A DNA stretch of 64,000 bases, from NCBI RefSeq assembly GCF_905397395.1, contig NZ_CAJPVH010000009.1:62001-126000 (forward strand). Reading direction: 5' to 3'. A program made the position numbers and the translations under genes. Below the pieces are notes generated by a model, which was given only the letters and a program-made list of their open reading frames with translations, was not told the origin of the DNA and did no database searches. Of the stretch, positions 26,323-35,466 are shown one piece after another. Each line of letters opens with the position of its first letter. Positions within the stretch are counted from its first letter, which is position 1. This DNA is from Cupriavidus campinensis (GTDB lineage: Bacteria; Pseudomonadota; Gammaproteobacteria; Burkholderiales; Burkholderiaceae).

Positions 26323-27114
26323 ATGCCCTACGATCGTGGGGGCGTAGCGGCAGCACGGGCCGTTGCATATCGTGCCTCGACCCGCTCGTTTCGCATCCAA
26401 CCTCCCGTGCCACCTGACCACGCCCCGCCGCTTGACTCGCCCATCCGCGTCGCCCTGATCGAGGACGATACCCGTTTCAGCACGGCATTCCTCGAGGCAC
26501 TGTCCGGCGCCCCCGACATGCTCACCGCTGGCGCCGTCACGACGTTGCGCGACGGACTGGCGCTGCTGCAATCCGCCCCCGCCGCCGACATCCTCGTCGT
26601 CGACCTGGGGCTGCCCGATGGGTCCGGCATCGATGCCATCCGCGCGGCACGCGTGGCGTGGCCGCGCTGCGATGTGATGGTGGCCACGGTCTTCGGCGAC
26701 GAAAGCCACGTCATGCAGTCGATTGCCGCGGGCGCCACCGGCTACCTGCTCAAGGACAGCACGGCGGCACATATCGTGCGCGAGTTGCGGTCGCTGCATC
26801 AGGGCGGCAGCCCGATCAGCCCGCTGATCGCCCGCCAGGTGCTGTCCCGCCTGCAGGCGCCGCCAGCCGGCGCGCTGGCGCAAGCCCCCCAGGCACCAGC
26901 AGGCCCGAAGCCTTCCGCGCTATCCCCGCGCGAAGTCGAAGTCCTGAACGACATCACGCGTGGCTTCTCCCACGACGAGATCGCCCAACGGATTGGTGTA
27001 TCGCGACATACGCTGCTGACCTATGTGCGACGCATCTACGTCAAGCTGGACGTCCACTCGAAGGTCGAGGCCATCAACGTGGCCCGGCAACACGGGCTGC
27101 TGCGCGATGGCTGA
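26323..27114 (+). CDS. NarL/FixJ-type response regulator
   Basis: The receiver domain begins IRVALIEDD (acidic pocket), has the phosphoacceptor Asp in VVDLGLPDG (about residue 94 from this start), Thr in VATVFGDE and Lys in LLKDS. The C-terminal LuxR-type helix-turn-helix is SPREVEVLNDITRGFSHDEI and GVSRHTLLTYVRRIYVKLDV. The start is uncertain: ATG 26323 adds an Arg/Ala-rich leader, while GTG 26407 would begin 12 residues before the receiver; neither has a clear ribosome site. It overlaps the sensor kinase gene by eight bases, so the pair is coupled. Confidence 0.88.
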   Translation: MPYDRGGVAAARAVAYRASTRSFRIQPPVPPDHAPPLDSPIRVALIEDDTRFSTAFLEALSGAPDMLTAGAVTTLRDGLALLQSAPAADILVVDLGLPDGSGIDAIRAARVAWPRCDVMVATVFGDESHVMQSIAAGATGYLLKDSTAAHIVRELRSLHQGGSPISPLIARQVLSRLQAPPAGALAQAPQAPAGPKPSALSPREVEVLNDITRGFSHDEIAQRIGVSRHTLLTYVRRIYVKLDVHSKVEAINVARQHGLLRDG

Positions 27115-29083
27115 CTGCGCTGGCGCGCCAGCATGGCAACCGTGGCGCCAACGGTGGCGCCGACGGTGGCTCCCCCTCGTCCTGGCCATGCTGCTTGCCG
27201 GTTCGCTGCACGGCGCTCTGGCGCAGGCCCTCCCCTGGCACATCACCTCGGCGCAGCTACGGATCACGCCCGGCGGCACGCTCGACCGGCTTCCGCCGCA
27301 GCTTGCGCTGCCCGCCACTGGCGAAGGATGGCAGGACACGCCATTGCCGATGGTGGTGCCGCGCCACGTGACTCCCGATGAGGTGGGGTCAGGCCACATC
27401 GAGACAGTCTGGGTGAAACTGGCGCTTCCGGCGGCCAGCGCCGCGGCCGCGACCAGTGAGCCCCTCTACCTCTATGCGCCGCGCTGGCAGACCGTGGGAC
27501 GTCTCACCGTGTATGCAGACGGCGAGCAGCTCTGGCAGTCTCGCGGCGGGCCGGTGTGGAACGGCTACAACTACCCCTTGTGGATCGCGCTCGGGCACGC
27601 GCCGCGCGACATCGTCATCCGTATCGATGTGATGGGCCAGGTTGGCGCCGCGCTGTCGTCCGTGCGGATCGGCACGCGCGAGGACCTGTTCTGGCGCTTC
27701 GCTGTACGCAGTTTCCTCCAGACGCAGTTTCCCTACCTGTCCAGCGGCGGCCTGCTTGCGGTGGGCATCTTCTCCCTGCTGGTCTGGCTCCGGCGTCGGG
27801 ACGAAACGCGTTACCTGCTGTGCTTCCTGGCTGCGGGTGCATATTTCCTGCACACGCTCCAGTATCTGGTCGGCCAGGACCCCTTGCCGATTCCGGAGGC
27901 CTGGTTCAGCTGGCTGGCGTTCAACAGCATCGCCTGGCTGATCCTGGCCTGCTACCTGTTCATCTTCCGCTATCTGGGCCTGCGCTACCGGCGCCTGGAG
28001 ACAGCGCTGTACGGCTCGGTCGTGTTCCTGGCCACCAGCACGCTGCCGTTGTCGTGGCTCACGCATGTGGTGTTCCTCTACCCGCTGTCCCAGTTGCTGC
28101 TGGTGGGGTTGAATCTCGTGGTGTCGATTGCGGCGTTGCGGGCCGCCTGGCGGGCCGGATCGCGCGAGGCGATGACATTTTCGGCCTGGAATGCGATGAG
28201 CACGCCGATCGCCCTGCATGACCTGCTGCTGCAGAACTACCGCATCGATATCGAGAGCATCTATCTGCTGTCCTACCTGGGATGCGTGCAGCTGCTGCTG
28301 TTCATGATCCTGATGTATCGCCGCTATATCAGCGCGCTGGATGAGGTTGCGCAGGCCAACGCCAATCTGTCGCTGCGTCTGGCGCAGCGGGAAGCGGAAC
28401 TGCTGGAAAGCCATCGGCAACTGCGCGACGTGGAGCGCCGCGAGACCCTGACGCGCGAGCGGCAGCGGCTGCTGCAGGACATGCATGACGGCCTCGGGTC
28501 ATCCTTGATCAGCGCCTTGCGCATGGTCGAGAAGGACGCCTCCGGCACGGCGCGCGCCGACGATATCGCCCAGGTGCTGCGGGAATGCATCGACGATCTC
28601 AAGCTGACGATTGACTCGCTGGAGCCGGTATCGACGGATCTGTTGCTCCTGCTGGCCACCTTGCGTTACCGGCTGGGGTCGCGACTCGAAGCCGCCGGCA
28701 TCTCGCTCGCGTGGGAGGTCGACGATATCCCGCCGCTGCAATGGCTCGGCGCCCAGAGCGCGCTCCACATCCTGCGTATCCTGCAGGAGGTCTTCACTAA
28801 CGTGCTCAAACACAGCCGCGCGACCGCGATCCGCGTGCAGACCTGCCGCGATGACGACACGGTGCTGGTGCGTGTACACGACAACGGCACGCCCTTCTCT
28901 CCTGCCGGGACGCCCCCGGCACATGGCGGCAGAGGGCTCGCCAACATGCAACGCCGCGCGTCGGCCCTCGATGCGGCGGTGTCCTGGCAACCGGACGCGA
29001 GCGGCACGTGGTTCACGTTGCGCCTGCCTGTCGCGCCCGTGACCGCATCGCTTGATGCGCCAGGCAACGGACTTGTTCCGTGA
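27107..29083 (+). CDS. Membrane sensor histidine kinase with 7TM sensing module
   Basis: A 658-residue kinase. After a signal sequence (LVLAMLLAGSLHGALAQ) comes an extracytoplasmic beta-sandwich region to about residue 200, then seven hydrophobic segments (about 210-410), a coiled coil rich in Glu and Arg, the HisKA_3 phosphoacceptor site QDMHDGLGSSL (His about 460) and an HATPase domain (FTNVLKHS, VRVHDNGTPF, GRGLANMQRRA). This is the layout of 7TMR-DISM kinases paired with NarL-type regulators. ATG 27107 overlaps the regulator stop. The signal sensed is unknown. Confidence 0.88.
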   Translation: MADCAGAPAWQPWRQRWRRRWLPLVLAMLLAGSLHGALAQALPWHITSAQLRITPGGTLDRLPPQLALPATGEGWQDTPLPMVVPRHVTPDEVGSGHIETVWVKLALPAASAAAATSEPLYLYAPRWQTVGRLTVYADGEQLWQSRGGPVWNGYNYPLWIALGHAPRDIVIRIDVMGQVGAALSSVRIGTREDLFWRFAVRSFLQTQFPYLSSGGLLAVGIFSLLVWLRRRDETRYLLCFLAAGAYFLHTLQYLVGQDPLPIPEAWFSWLAFNSIAWLILACYLFIFRYLGLRYRRLETALYGSVVFLATSTLPLSWLTHVVFLYPLSQLLLVGLNLVVSIAALRAAWRAGSREAMTFSAWNAMSTPIALHDLLLQNYRIDIESIYLLSYLGCVQLLLFMILMYRRYISALDEVAQANANLSLRLAQREAELLESHRQLRDVERRETLTRERQRLLQDMHDGLGSSLISALRMVEKDASGTARADDIAQVLRECIDDLKLTIDSLEPVSTDLLLLLATLRYRLGSRLEAAGISLAWEVDDIPPLQWLGAQSALHILRILQEVFTNVLKHSRATAIRVQTCRDDDTVLVRVHDNGTPFSPAGTPPAHGGRGLANMQRRASALDAAVSWQPDASGTWFTLRLPVAPVTASLDAPGNGLVP

Positions 29084-29191
29084 TGTATCAATTCATGTTC
29101 ATCGCCGTGCCTTTATCCCGCTAAAACGCCCCCCTAAAGTCTTTTCCCAGGCAACGACCTGATAACAATGATTTCATTGAGGAGAAGACAA

Positions 29192-29584
29192 ATGTCACCC
29201 GTGACACGACCGCTGGCTGCATTTTCCACTGCCATGTTGTTGTGCGCGCTGAGCGGTACCAGCTCATTTGCTCAGACGCGTACACCACTGCAGACGATCG
29301 ACTTCCCTCAGGGCTACCAGACGGTGAGTGTGATTGCGGAACTCGAGCCGGGTGCCTGCACGGGCCGGCATGCGCATCCAGGAGTCGAGAGCGCCTATGT
29401 GGAGGAAGGCGAGGCGGTTGTGAAGTTCGATGAGAAGCCGGACCTGTATCTCAAAGCCGGACGTCCGCTGCAATTCGCGCAAGGCGAAATGCATAACGTG
29501 TGCAATACCGGCAGCGTGCGGTTCAAGGCGATTGCCCACTACATCGTTGAGAAAGGCAAGCCACTGGTCTTGCGCGGGCAGTGA
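29192..29584 (+). CDS. Exported single-domain cupin
   Basis: A 130-residue protein with a signal peptide ending near TSSFAQ and one cupin barrel: GRHAHPGVESAYVEEGE supplies His, His and Glu, and FAQGEMHNVCN the last His. The start ATG 29192 has GAGGAGAAGA upstream, so it is preferred to 29168. It lies 46 bp before a lactonase-like gene and may be cotranscribed. Substrate unknown. Confidence 0.82.
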   Translation: MSPVTRPLAAFSTAMLLCALSGTSSFAQTRTPLQTIDFPQGYQTVSVIAELEPGACTGRHAHPGVESAYVEEGEAVVKFDEKPDLYLKAGRPLQFAQGEMHNVCNTGSVRFKAIAHYIVEKGKPLVLRGQ

Positions 29585-29630
29585 AATTGCGCCGTGATGT
29601 GCGGCGTGCATTCTGAAGAAAGGATTGATC

Positions 29631-30530
29631 ATGCTGAGACAAGCAAAACTGGCGGGGGCGTTTATCCTGGCTGCCTGTATCTTCGTACTGGAAGGGGTGC
29701 CAGCCGCCCACGCCACCACAAAGCTTCCTGACCCCGCCAAGGCGGGGGTCGCCGAGAAGCTGTTCAGGCTGGATTGCGGTCGCTCCCTTGCAAACGACGA
29801 GTCGGTGTGGACGCCGGGCGCGAACGCTGGGCGCAGTATCGAATTCTCATCCACCTGCTGGCTGGTAAAGCATGGAGACGAATGGCTGCTTTGGGATACC
29901 GGTGTTCCTGAAGAAGCATTCAACGACCCCAAGGGGTGGTCCACGCTCCCTAAATTGATCGTCTATCACCTCGACAAGACACTGACCGATCAATTCGCTG
30001 AAATCAACCTGAAGCCAGGCGACATCACGCGAGTCGCCATATCGCACACACATGGCGACCACATCGGTAACGTGCGGTTGTTCCCCAGCGCCAGGGTCAT
30101 GATGCAGCGGGCGGAGTATCAGTGGATCTACTCGCCGAACGGGCCAAACGACAATGTCAATCAACTGATGGCACTGGCGCGCAAACTCCTGGGAACGCCG
30201 AAGAACCTTCAGCTCGTCGACGGTGATACCGATGTGTTTGGCGACGGGAGCGTCATGCTCGTTTCCACGCCAGGGCATACCCCCGGCAGCCAGTCACTGC
30301 TGGTCCATCTCAAGAACGCCGGCTTCATCATCCTTTCCGGCGATGTCGTTCACCTGGAAGGGAATTTCGAGAAGAACATCGTTCCATCCCTGAATACGAA
30401 TAGCCCTGAATCCATCGCTTCCATGGAAAAAATCAGGCAGTTGATGGCAAAGTACAAGGCGAAGCTCTTCATCAATCACGACAAGAAGCAATCCAACAAG
30501 TTGAAGCTGCTCCCGGCTTACTACGACTAA
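29631..30530 (+). CDS. Exported metallo-beta-lactamase fold hydrolase, AHL-lactonase-like
   Basis: A 299-residue protein with a signal peptide (FILAACIFVLEGVPAAHA) and the dinuclear zinc motif SHTHGDHIGN; further ligands are in STPGHTPGS (His), LSGDVVH (Asp) and INHDKK (His). The arrangement matches N-acyl-homoserine lactonases of the AiiA/AttM type and related lactonases. GAAAGGA lies before ATG 29631. Export is unusual for quorum-quenching lactonases, so a different periplasmic lactone or ester is also possible. Confidence 0.85.
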   Translation: MLRQAKLAGAFILAACIFVLEGVPAAHATTKLPDPAKAGVAEKLFRLDCGRSLANDESVWTPGANAGRSIEFSSTCWLVKHGDEWLLWDTGVPEEAFNDPKGWSTLPKLIVYHLDKTLTDQFAEINLKPGDITRVAISHTHGDHIGNVRLFPSARVMMQRAEYQWIYSPNGPNDNVNQLMALARKLLGTPKNLQLVDGDTDVFGDGSVMLVSTPGHTPGSQSLLVHLKNAGFIILSGDVVHLEGNFEKNIVPSLNTNSPESIASMEKIRQLMAKYKAKLFINHDKKQSNKLKLLPAYYD

Positions 30531-30551
30531 GGGCGTGGCGGATTGATTATT

Positions 30552-30582
30552 GCCCCGGCGAATCGCGTACGTTCGCCGGGGC
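30552..30582 (+). terminator. Strong hairpin after the lactonase gene
   Basis: An 11-base perfect stem (GCCCCGGCGAA with TTCGCCGGGGC) encloses a nine-base loop 21 bp after the stop. No T-run follows, so it may end transcription weakly or protect the mRNA 3' end. The remaining sequence to 30905 (about 320 bp) has no supported gene, only the operator at 30861. Confidence 0.6.
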
Positions 30583-30860
30583 GTGACCTGACAGGCATCG
30601 AATATCCCCTGAATCGCCGCACGTTGTGCGGTCGTCATCCGTGAGTCATGCGGGGTGGACGGCATAGCCGCCCTCTCCGTCGGCCACGCCCTCCCTCCCC
30701 CGCCGTTCAGAGCCATCCCCGCACGCCGCACACGCCCCACGCCCCATCTGGAGCGCGGCGCCACGTAGTCCGCAGCCAAGTGCTTATTGCGCCTCATTAC
30801 GCCTCATCACGCCGTATTTCGGGTTAACCATGCTTGCAGTCTGGCGCCTTGCACCTTAGA

Positions 30861-30878
30861 TTAATTGTTAACAATTAA
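30861..30878. promoter_or_regulatory. 18-bp perfect palindrome upstream of the dehydratase operon
   Basis: TTAATTGTTAACAATTAA is a perfect inverted repeat 27 bp before the enolase-superfamily gene. Its core TTGTTAACAA recurs at 34624, and ACAATTAAC recurs at 34644, both just upstream of the GntR gene of the same cluster. This strongly suggests the GntR operator for both promoters. Confidence 0.7.
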
Positions 30879-30905
30879 CTGTCAACACTGAAGTGAGCAG
30901 ACATC

Positions 30906-32096
30906 ATGCGAATTGAGCACTTTGAAACCCTCTCCTGCGACGCCGGATGGCGGAACTACTACTTCCTGAAGGTGGTGACGTCAGATGGCACTGTGGGCTG
31001 GAGCGAGTACGACGAGTCGTTCGGGCCTCCCGGCTTGACCGGCGTGATCGAACAATTGGGCGCTCGCCTGGTCGGCAAGTCGGTGTATGACCACGAGGAG
31101 GCCTATGGCCGGCTGGCCGCGTCCTTGCGCCCCGCCCCGCATGGGCTCAGCGCCGAGGCAATCGGCGCCATCGAAAACGCCCTGCTCGATGCGAAAGCCA
31201 AGAGCCTCGGTGTGCCGGTCTACCAGCTGCTGGGCGGCAAACATCGAGACAGCATCCCGATCTATTGGTCGCATTGCGCCACCTGGCGCATCAGCCATCC
31301 CACGCTGTACCCGCCTGCCATCGTTGATCTGGACGGCGTCAAGAAGGCCGGCGAAGACGCCCGGGCATCCGGGATTTCCGCGCTCAAGACCAATCTGTTC
31401 GTCAATGAGAATGGCAAGCCGCGCCAGTGGATGGCCGGATTTGGTTCCCCGTACGCGCCGTCTCTCAATGTCGACAAGGCGATGCTGCGTAACCTGCGCG
31501 CGCACCTCGAGGCACTTCGCGACGGCGCTGGCCCCGACGTCGATATCCTGGTGGACCTGAACTTCAACGCGCGTACCGAGGGTTACCTTTCGCTGATCAA
31601 GGCCATCAGCGACTTCGACCTGTTCTGGGTGGAACTCGACATCTACAACCCTGAGGCCATGGCGTATATCCGCCAGCGCAGCCACGCCCCGATTGCCGCG
31701 TGCGAAACGCTGTTCGGCATCCGCCAGTTCCTGCCCTATTTCCAGGCGCAATCGATGGACGTTGCCATCATCGATGCGGTCTGGAACGGCGTATGGCAAG
31801 CCATGAAGATCGCCAACGTGGCGGACGCCTTTGACGTCAACATCGCGCCGCACAACTTCTACAGCCATCTGTCGACGATGATGAACGTTCATTTTGCCGC
31901 GGCGGTGCCCAACCTGCGCGTGATGGAGGTGGACGTGGATCGGCTGGCCTGGGACGACCACTTGTTCACCCGAAACCCCGAGATCGTGAATGGCGCCATT
32001 CAGGTTCCGGATGCCCCGGGCTGGGGCTGCGATCCGATCGAAGACGCCCTGCGCGCCCATCCCCCGAAAGTGCGCCGGAGCCATCTGGGTCTGTAG
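30906..32096 (+). CDS. Enolase-superfamily (mandelate racemase/muconate lactonizing type) enzyme
   Basis: A 396-residue protein with an N-terminal capping domain and a TIM barrel. The metal ligands are in VDLNF (Asp), WVELD (Glu) and ACETL (Glu); a catalytic Lys may lie in SALKTN and a His in IAPHNF. Many relatives dehydrate acid sugars; others racemise or cycloisomerise. The start ATG 30906 lies just after a palindromic operator. With an anion symporter, a reductase and a GntR regulator next to it, acid-sugar dehydration is the likeliest role, but the substrate is unknown. Confidence 0.87.
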   Translation: MRIEHFETLSCDAGWRNYYFLKVVTSDGTVGWSEYDESFGPPGLTGVIEQLGARLVGKSVYDHEEAYGRLAASLRPAPHGLSAEAIGAIENALLDAKAKSLGVPVYQLLGGKHRDSIPIYWSHCATWRISHPTLYPPAIVDLDGVKKAGEDARASGISALKTNLFVNENGKPRQWMAGFGSPYAPSLNVDKAMLRNLRAHLEALRDGAGPDVDILVDLNFNARTEGYLSLIKAISDFDLFWVELDIYNPEAMAYIRQRSHAPIAACETLFGIRQFLPYFQAQSMDVAIIDAVWNGVWQAMKIANVADAFDVNIAPHNFYSHLSTMMNVHFAAAVPNLRVMEVDVDRLAWDDHLFTRNPEIVNGAIQVPDAPGWGCDPIEDALRAHPPKVRRSHLGL

Positions 32097-32291
32097 GCCA
32101 TGTAGGACCAGCACCGCAGGCCCGGTACCGCGCGCCGCAGGCGCAACAGCATGGGCGCGCGCTTCCCGCCGCGCCTGCCTCACCCCTCGACGCAACTTCC
32201 GAGATGGAGCGGAGACCTGTTGTGGATCGACACTGCAGGCTCCTCCCGGAAGCCACCGAATAGACAAACTGAACGGATAGCGAGAGCAATC

Positions 32292-33623
32292 ATGAAGACG
32301 GCCTCCCCCTCTGCGGTATTGCCAGGCACGGCACCCGCTCACACACACGACGATGTGCAGCGCGCCTATTCCAAGGTGACGTGGCGCATTATCCCGTTCC
32401 TCTTCATCTGCTATGTGTTCGCCTATCTGGATCGCGTGAACATCGGATTTGCCGCGCTCCAGATGAAGCAGGACCTCAGCTTTTCCGATGCCGTGTATGG
32501 GCTTGGCGCCGGCATATTCTTTATCGGGTATTTCCTGTTCGAGGTGCCGAGCAACCTCCTGCTCGAAAAAATTGGCGCTCGCAAGACACTGATGCGCATC
32601 ATGATTGTCTGGGGCGTAATTTCAGGAAGCTTCGCGTTTGTCACCACGCCCACGCAGTTCTACGTGGCGCGCTTCCTTCTCGGCGCTTTCGAAGCCGGGT
32701 TCTTTCCGGGCATTGTGCTCTACCTGACCTACTGGTTCCCCCCCATGATGCGCGGGAAGATCATCACGGTCTTCATGTCGGCCATCGCCGTGTCGGGCGT
32801 CATCGGCGGGCCGCTGTCCGGCTGGATCATGGCGAATATGGGCAGCGCTTCAGGGCTCGCCGGCTGGCAATGGCTGTTCATCATCGAAGCCATTCCCTCC
32901 ATCATCCTGGGTGCCTTTGTCTACTTCGTACTCGCCGACAAGCCGGCCGACGCCAAGTGGCTTTCCGCCAGGGAAAGAGCGGTCATCATCCACGCCGTGG
33001 GTACGACGGGCGGCCATGGCCACGACGCCACCTTCTGGAGAACCCTTCGGGATCCGCGGCTGTATGCACTGTCGGCCATCTACTTTGCGATTGCGGCCGG
33101 CCTCTACATCATCAGCTTCTGGCTCCCGGCGATGATCCGCAGCTACAACGTGACCGACCCCCTGCATATCGGCTTGCTGACCGTGATTCCGTACGGCATC
33201 ACCACTGCCGGCATGGTTGTCATCGGCAAGCATTCGGACAGGACGCGCGAGCGCCGCTGGCACGTTGCATCGGGCATGATCGTGGCAGCGCTCGGCCTGG
33301 TGACCGTGACGTACGTGCATGACAGCCTCACCCTCGCACTGACTGTGCTGTCGATCACTACCCTGGGTATCCTGACTGCCATGCCACTGTTCTGGACGAT
33401 CCCGACCTCATACCTTTCCAGCGCTGGCGCGGCGGGCGGCATTGCGGTCATCAACAGCATCGGACTGATTGGCGGCTTTGCCAGCCCGTCCGTCCTCGGG
33501 TGGGTGAAAACCACGACGGGCTCGCTGGACTACGGCTTGTACACCTTCGCCGCGATCCTGGTGCTCGGCTCCGTGCTGCTGCTCCTCGCCATGCCACAGC
33601 GTCTGCTCCGAGAAGACACCTGA
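32292..33623 (+). CDS. MFS transporter, anion:cation symporter type
   Basis: A 443-residue twelve-segment transporter. AYLDRVNIGFAALQM after the first segment and the GxxxER/K-like loop LLEKIGARKTLM are typical of the phthalate/tartrate/glucarate porter family. ATG 32292 was chosen; the frame is open upstream to 32151 but that sequence is not membrane protein-like. It follows the dehydratase by 195 bp and probably imports the same acid. Confidence 0.9.
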   Translation: MKTASPSAVLPGTAPAHTHDDVQRAYSKVTWRIIPFLFICYVFAYLDRVNIGFAALQMKQDLSFSDAVYGLGAGIFFIGYFLFEVPSNLLLEKIGARKTLMRIMIVWGVISGSFAFVTTPTQFYVARFLLGAFEAGFFPGIVLYLTYWFPPMMRGKIITVFMSAIAVSGVIGGPLSGWIMANMGSASGLAGWQWLFIIEAIPSIILGAFVYFVLADKPADAKWLSARERAVIIHAVGTTGGHGHDATFWRTLRDPRLYALSAIYFAIAAGLYIISFWLPAMIRSYNVTDPLHIGLLTVIPYGITTAGMVVIGKHSDRTRERRWHVASGMIVAALGLVTVTYVHDSLTLALTVLSITTLGILTAMPLFWTIPTSYLSSAGAAGGIAVINSIGLIGGFASPSVLGWVKTTTGSLDYGLYTFAAILVLGSVLLLLAMPQRLLREDT

Positions 33624-33624
33624 C

Positions 33625-33652
33625 CCGGGGAAGCATGGAAATGCTTCCCCGG
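33625..33652 (+). other. Perfect 12-bp stem with GGAA tetraloop between MFS and reductase genes
   Basis: CCGGGGAAGCAT and its exact complement flank GGAA, a GNRA tetraloop, starting two bases after the MFS stop. No T-run follows. It may act as a partial terminator or as an RNA processing or stability element that lowers or separates expression of the downstream gene. Confidence 0.65.
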
Positions 33653-33684
33653 CTGCGAACACGACATTCTTGATGGAGAACTTC

Positions 33685-34614
33685 ATGCGAATTCTAGTAC
33701 TGGGTGCCGGCGCAATTGGCGGCTACTACGGTGGCCGACTGGTCCAGCAAGGTGCCGACGTCACCTTCCTCGTGCGTGCGGCGCGGCGCGCCATTCTCGA
33801 ACGCGATGGCCTGAACATCCGAAGCCAGTATGGCGATTTCCACGCCCCCGTGAAAACCGTCACGCAGGAGGAGCTTGGGGGGCACTGGGATATCGTGCTG
33901 CTAACCAGCAAGGCCTATGACCTGGATTCCGCGATCGAAGCCATCCGCCCTGCCGTAGGGCCCGATACGGCCGTCCTGCCACTTCTGAATGGCATGGCCC
34001 ATATCGATAAGCTCAACGCCGCCTTCGGGGCCGAGCGTGTGCTCGGCGGCCTTGCAAAGATCATTGTCACGCTCGATAGCGAAGGAACGATCCAGCACCT
34101 GAACGACTGGTGCTATATCAAGTTCGGCGAACAGTCCGGCATCCTGAGCGAGCGGGTTCAGACGCTTCAACGCGCGTTTCCCGCCGAGGGCGTGGTCGCG
34201 AGCGCCGTTCCGGACATCATGCGCAATATGTGGGAGAAGCTTGTCCACCTGTCCACCGTGGCGACGGTCACGACGCTCCTGCGCGCAAGTGTTGGCGAAA
34301 TTGCCCAGGTAGCGGGCGGCACGGACCTCTTCTATCAAGTGCTGTTGATCCACGCCGAAGTGGCCGCGCGAGAAGGATATCCGATGACCGAGGCCTTTCT
34401 TGCGGAGTACCGCCAGTTGTTTGCCAACAAGGCATCGGCCTACGTGCCATCGATCCTGCGCGACCTGGAAAGGAAGTCGTCGATCGAGGGCGAACATATC
34501 GTCGGGTACATGCTCGCCCGTGTCAGGGCACATGGGCTGGACGATACCGTGCATCGTCTGTGCTGGATGAACCTGAAGGCGTACGAGCTGCGGCGCGCCA
34601 ACGGCAGGCTATGA
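33685..34614 (+). CDS. Ketopantoate reductase-like (ApbA/PanE family) oxidoreductase
   Basis: A 309-residue NADPH-binding protein: GAGAIGGYYGG at the N-terminus, the linker LTSKAYD, LLNGM, and a C-terminal helical domain with YRQLFANKASAYVPSILRDLE. ATG 33685 follows GGAG by six bases and begins the canonical MRILVLGAGAIGG. In this catabolic cluster it may reduce a 2-keto acid produced by the dehydratase rather than serve pantothenate synthesis (inference). Confidence 0.87.
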   Translation: MRILVLGAGAIGGYYGGRLVQQGADVTFLVRAARRAILERDGLNIRSQYGDFHAPVKTVTQEELGGHWDIVLLTSKAYDLDSAIEAIRPAVGPDTAVLPLLNGMAHIDKLNAAFGAERVLGGLAKIIVTLDSEGTIQHLNDWCYIKFGEQSGILSERVQTLQRAFPAEGVVASAVPDIMRNMWEKLVHLSTVATVTTLLRASVGEIAQVAGGTDLFYQVLLIHAEVAAREGYPMTEAFLAEYRQLFANKASAYVPSILRDLERKSSIEGEHIVGYMLARVRAHGLDDTVHRLCWMNLKAYELRRANGRL

Positions 34615-34622
34615 GCGCCCTG

Positions 34623-34652
34623 ATTGTTAACAAATCATTGCCTACAATTAAC
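34623..34652. promoter_or_regulatory. Second GntR-type operator, TTGTTAACAA and ACAATTAAC
   Basis: A perfect ten-base palindrome TTGTTAACAA (34624-34633) and a half-site-like ACAATTAAC (34644-34652) lie between the reductase and GntR genes. Both strings occur within or overlapping the palindrome at 30861. The site suits autoregulation of the GntR gene. Confidence 0.65.
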
Positions 34653-34771
34653 AAGGGCCCCTTCCCACGGCGGTATCATGTCGGGCATGGCTCCCTCGGG
34701 CACCGGAATCGGACCACAGCGCCCGGTTATGCCGATGGAGTCACAATTCCCGCCTGGCAAATCGAGCAAAC

Positions 34772-35452
34772 ATGAATACTCGCGTTGAAATTGACAAGCG
34801 CAGCCTGGACCGACAGGCTGCCGACTGGATTCGCGACGCCATCTTTTCCGGAGATCTGGCGCCGGGTTCCAGGCTCACGGAAATATCCCTCGCGACGCAG
34901 ATCGGCCTTTCCCGCTCGACGGTTCGCGCGGGCATGCAACGTCTGGCCAACGAGGGCCTGCTCATCCAGCACGCCTACACCGGCTGGGAAGTTGTGTCGC
35001 TTTCCGCTGAGGACGCCTGGGAACTCTATACGCTGCGCAGCAACCTGGAAGGGATGGCCGCACGGCTGGCCGCCGCGCGCATCGATGAGGCAGGCCGCGC
35101 GCGCCTGCTCAACGCCTTGGCGGACCTGAAGTCCGCCATTGGGGACAAGGATCCCCGACGCATCGCCCAGGCCGATCTCGCCTTTCACAAGACCGTTGTG
35201 GCGCTGTCGGGCCATCGGCGGCTCATCGTCCAGTACGGACTGATCAGCGACCCGGTCCTGCTCTATATCCTCCTGACCACGAAATTGATGGAGTATTCGC
35301 AGGCGATCTATGACGAGCACGAGCAGATGGCGGCGGCAATCCTGAGCGGCGACGCCGCGCAGGCGGAGAAGCTTGTCTGCGACTCAGCGCAGATGCATGG
35401 CGAGCGCCTCGTGAAGACACTGCAGGCGCAAAGCGAGGTTCAGGCGGCCTAG
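34772..35452 (+). CDS. GntR-family regulator, FCD subfamily
   Basis: A 226-residue regulator. The winged helix includes DLAPGSRLTEISLATQIGLS and TVRAGMQRLANEGL; the C-terminal FCD domain has ADLAFHKTVVALSGH and DEHEQMAAAI with likely metal-binding Asp and His residues. ATG 34772. It lies at the end of the dehydratase cluster in the same direction, with matching palindromes before it and before the first gene, so it is the likely local repressor. Confidence 0.9.
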   Translation: MNTRVEIDKRSLDRQAADWIRDAIFSGDLAPGSRLTEISLATQIGLSRSTVRAGMQRLANEGLLIQHAYTGWEVVSLSAEDAWELYTLRSNLEGMAARLAAARIDEAGRARLLNALADLKSAIGDKDPRRIAQADLAFHKTVVALSGHRRLIVQYGLISDPVLLYILLTTKLMEYSQAIYDEHEQMAAAILSGDAAQAEKLVCDSAQMHGERLVKTLQAQSEVQAA

Positions 35453-35466
35453 CGCCGCACTGACGA

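Noticed and set aside
30294-30797. 167-codon minus-strand frame reaching into the 30531-30905 gap
   Set aside because: Half of it is antisense to the lactonase gene; the rest is low-complexity Arg/Ala sequence with no ribosome site.
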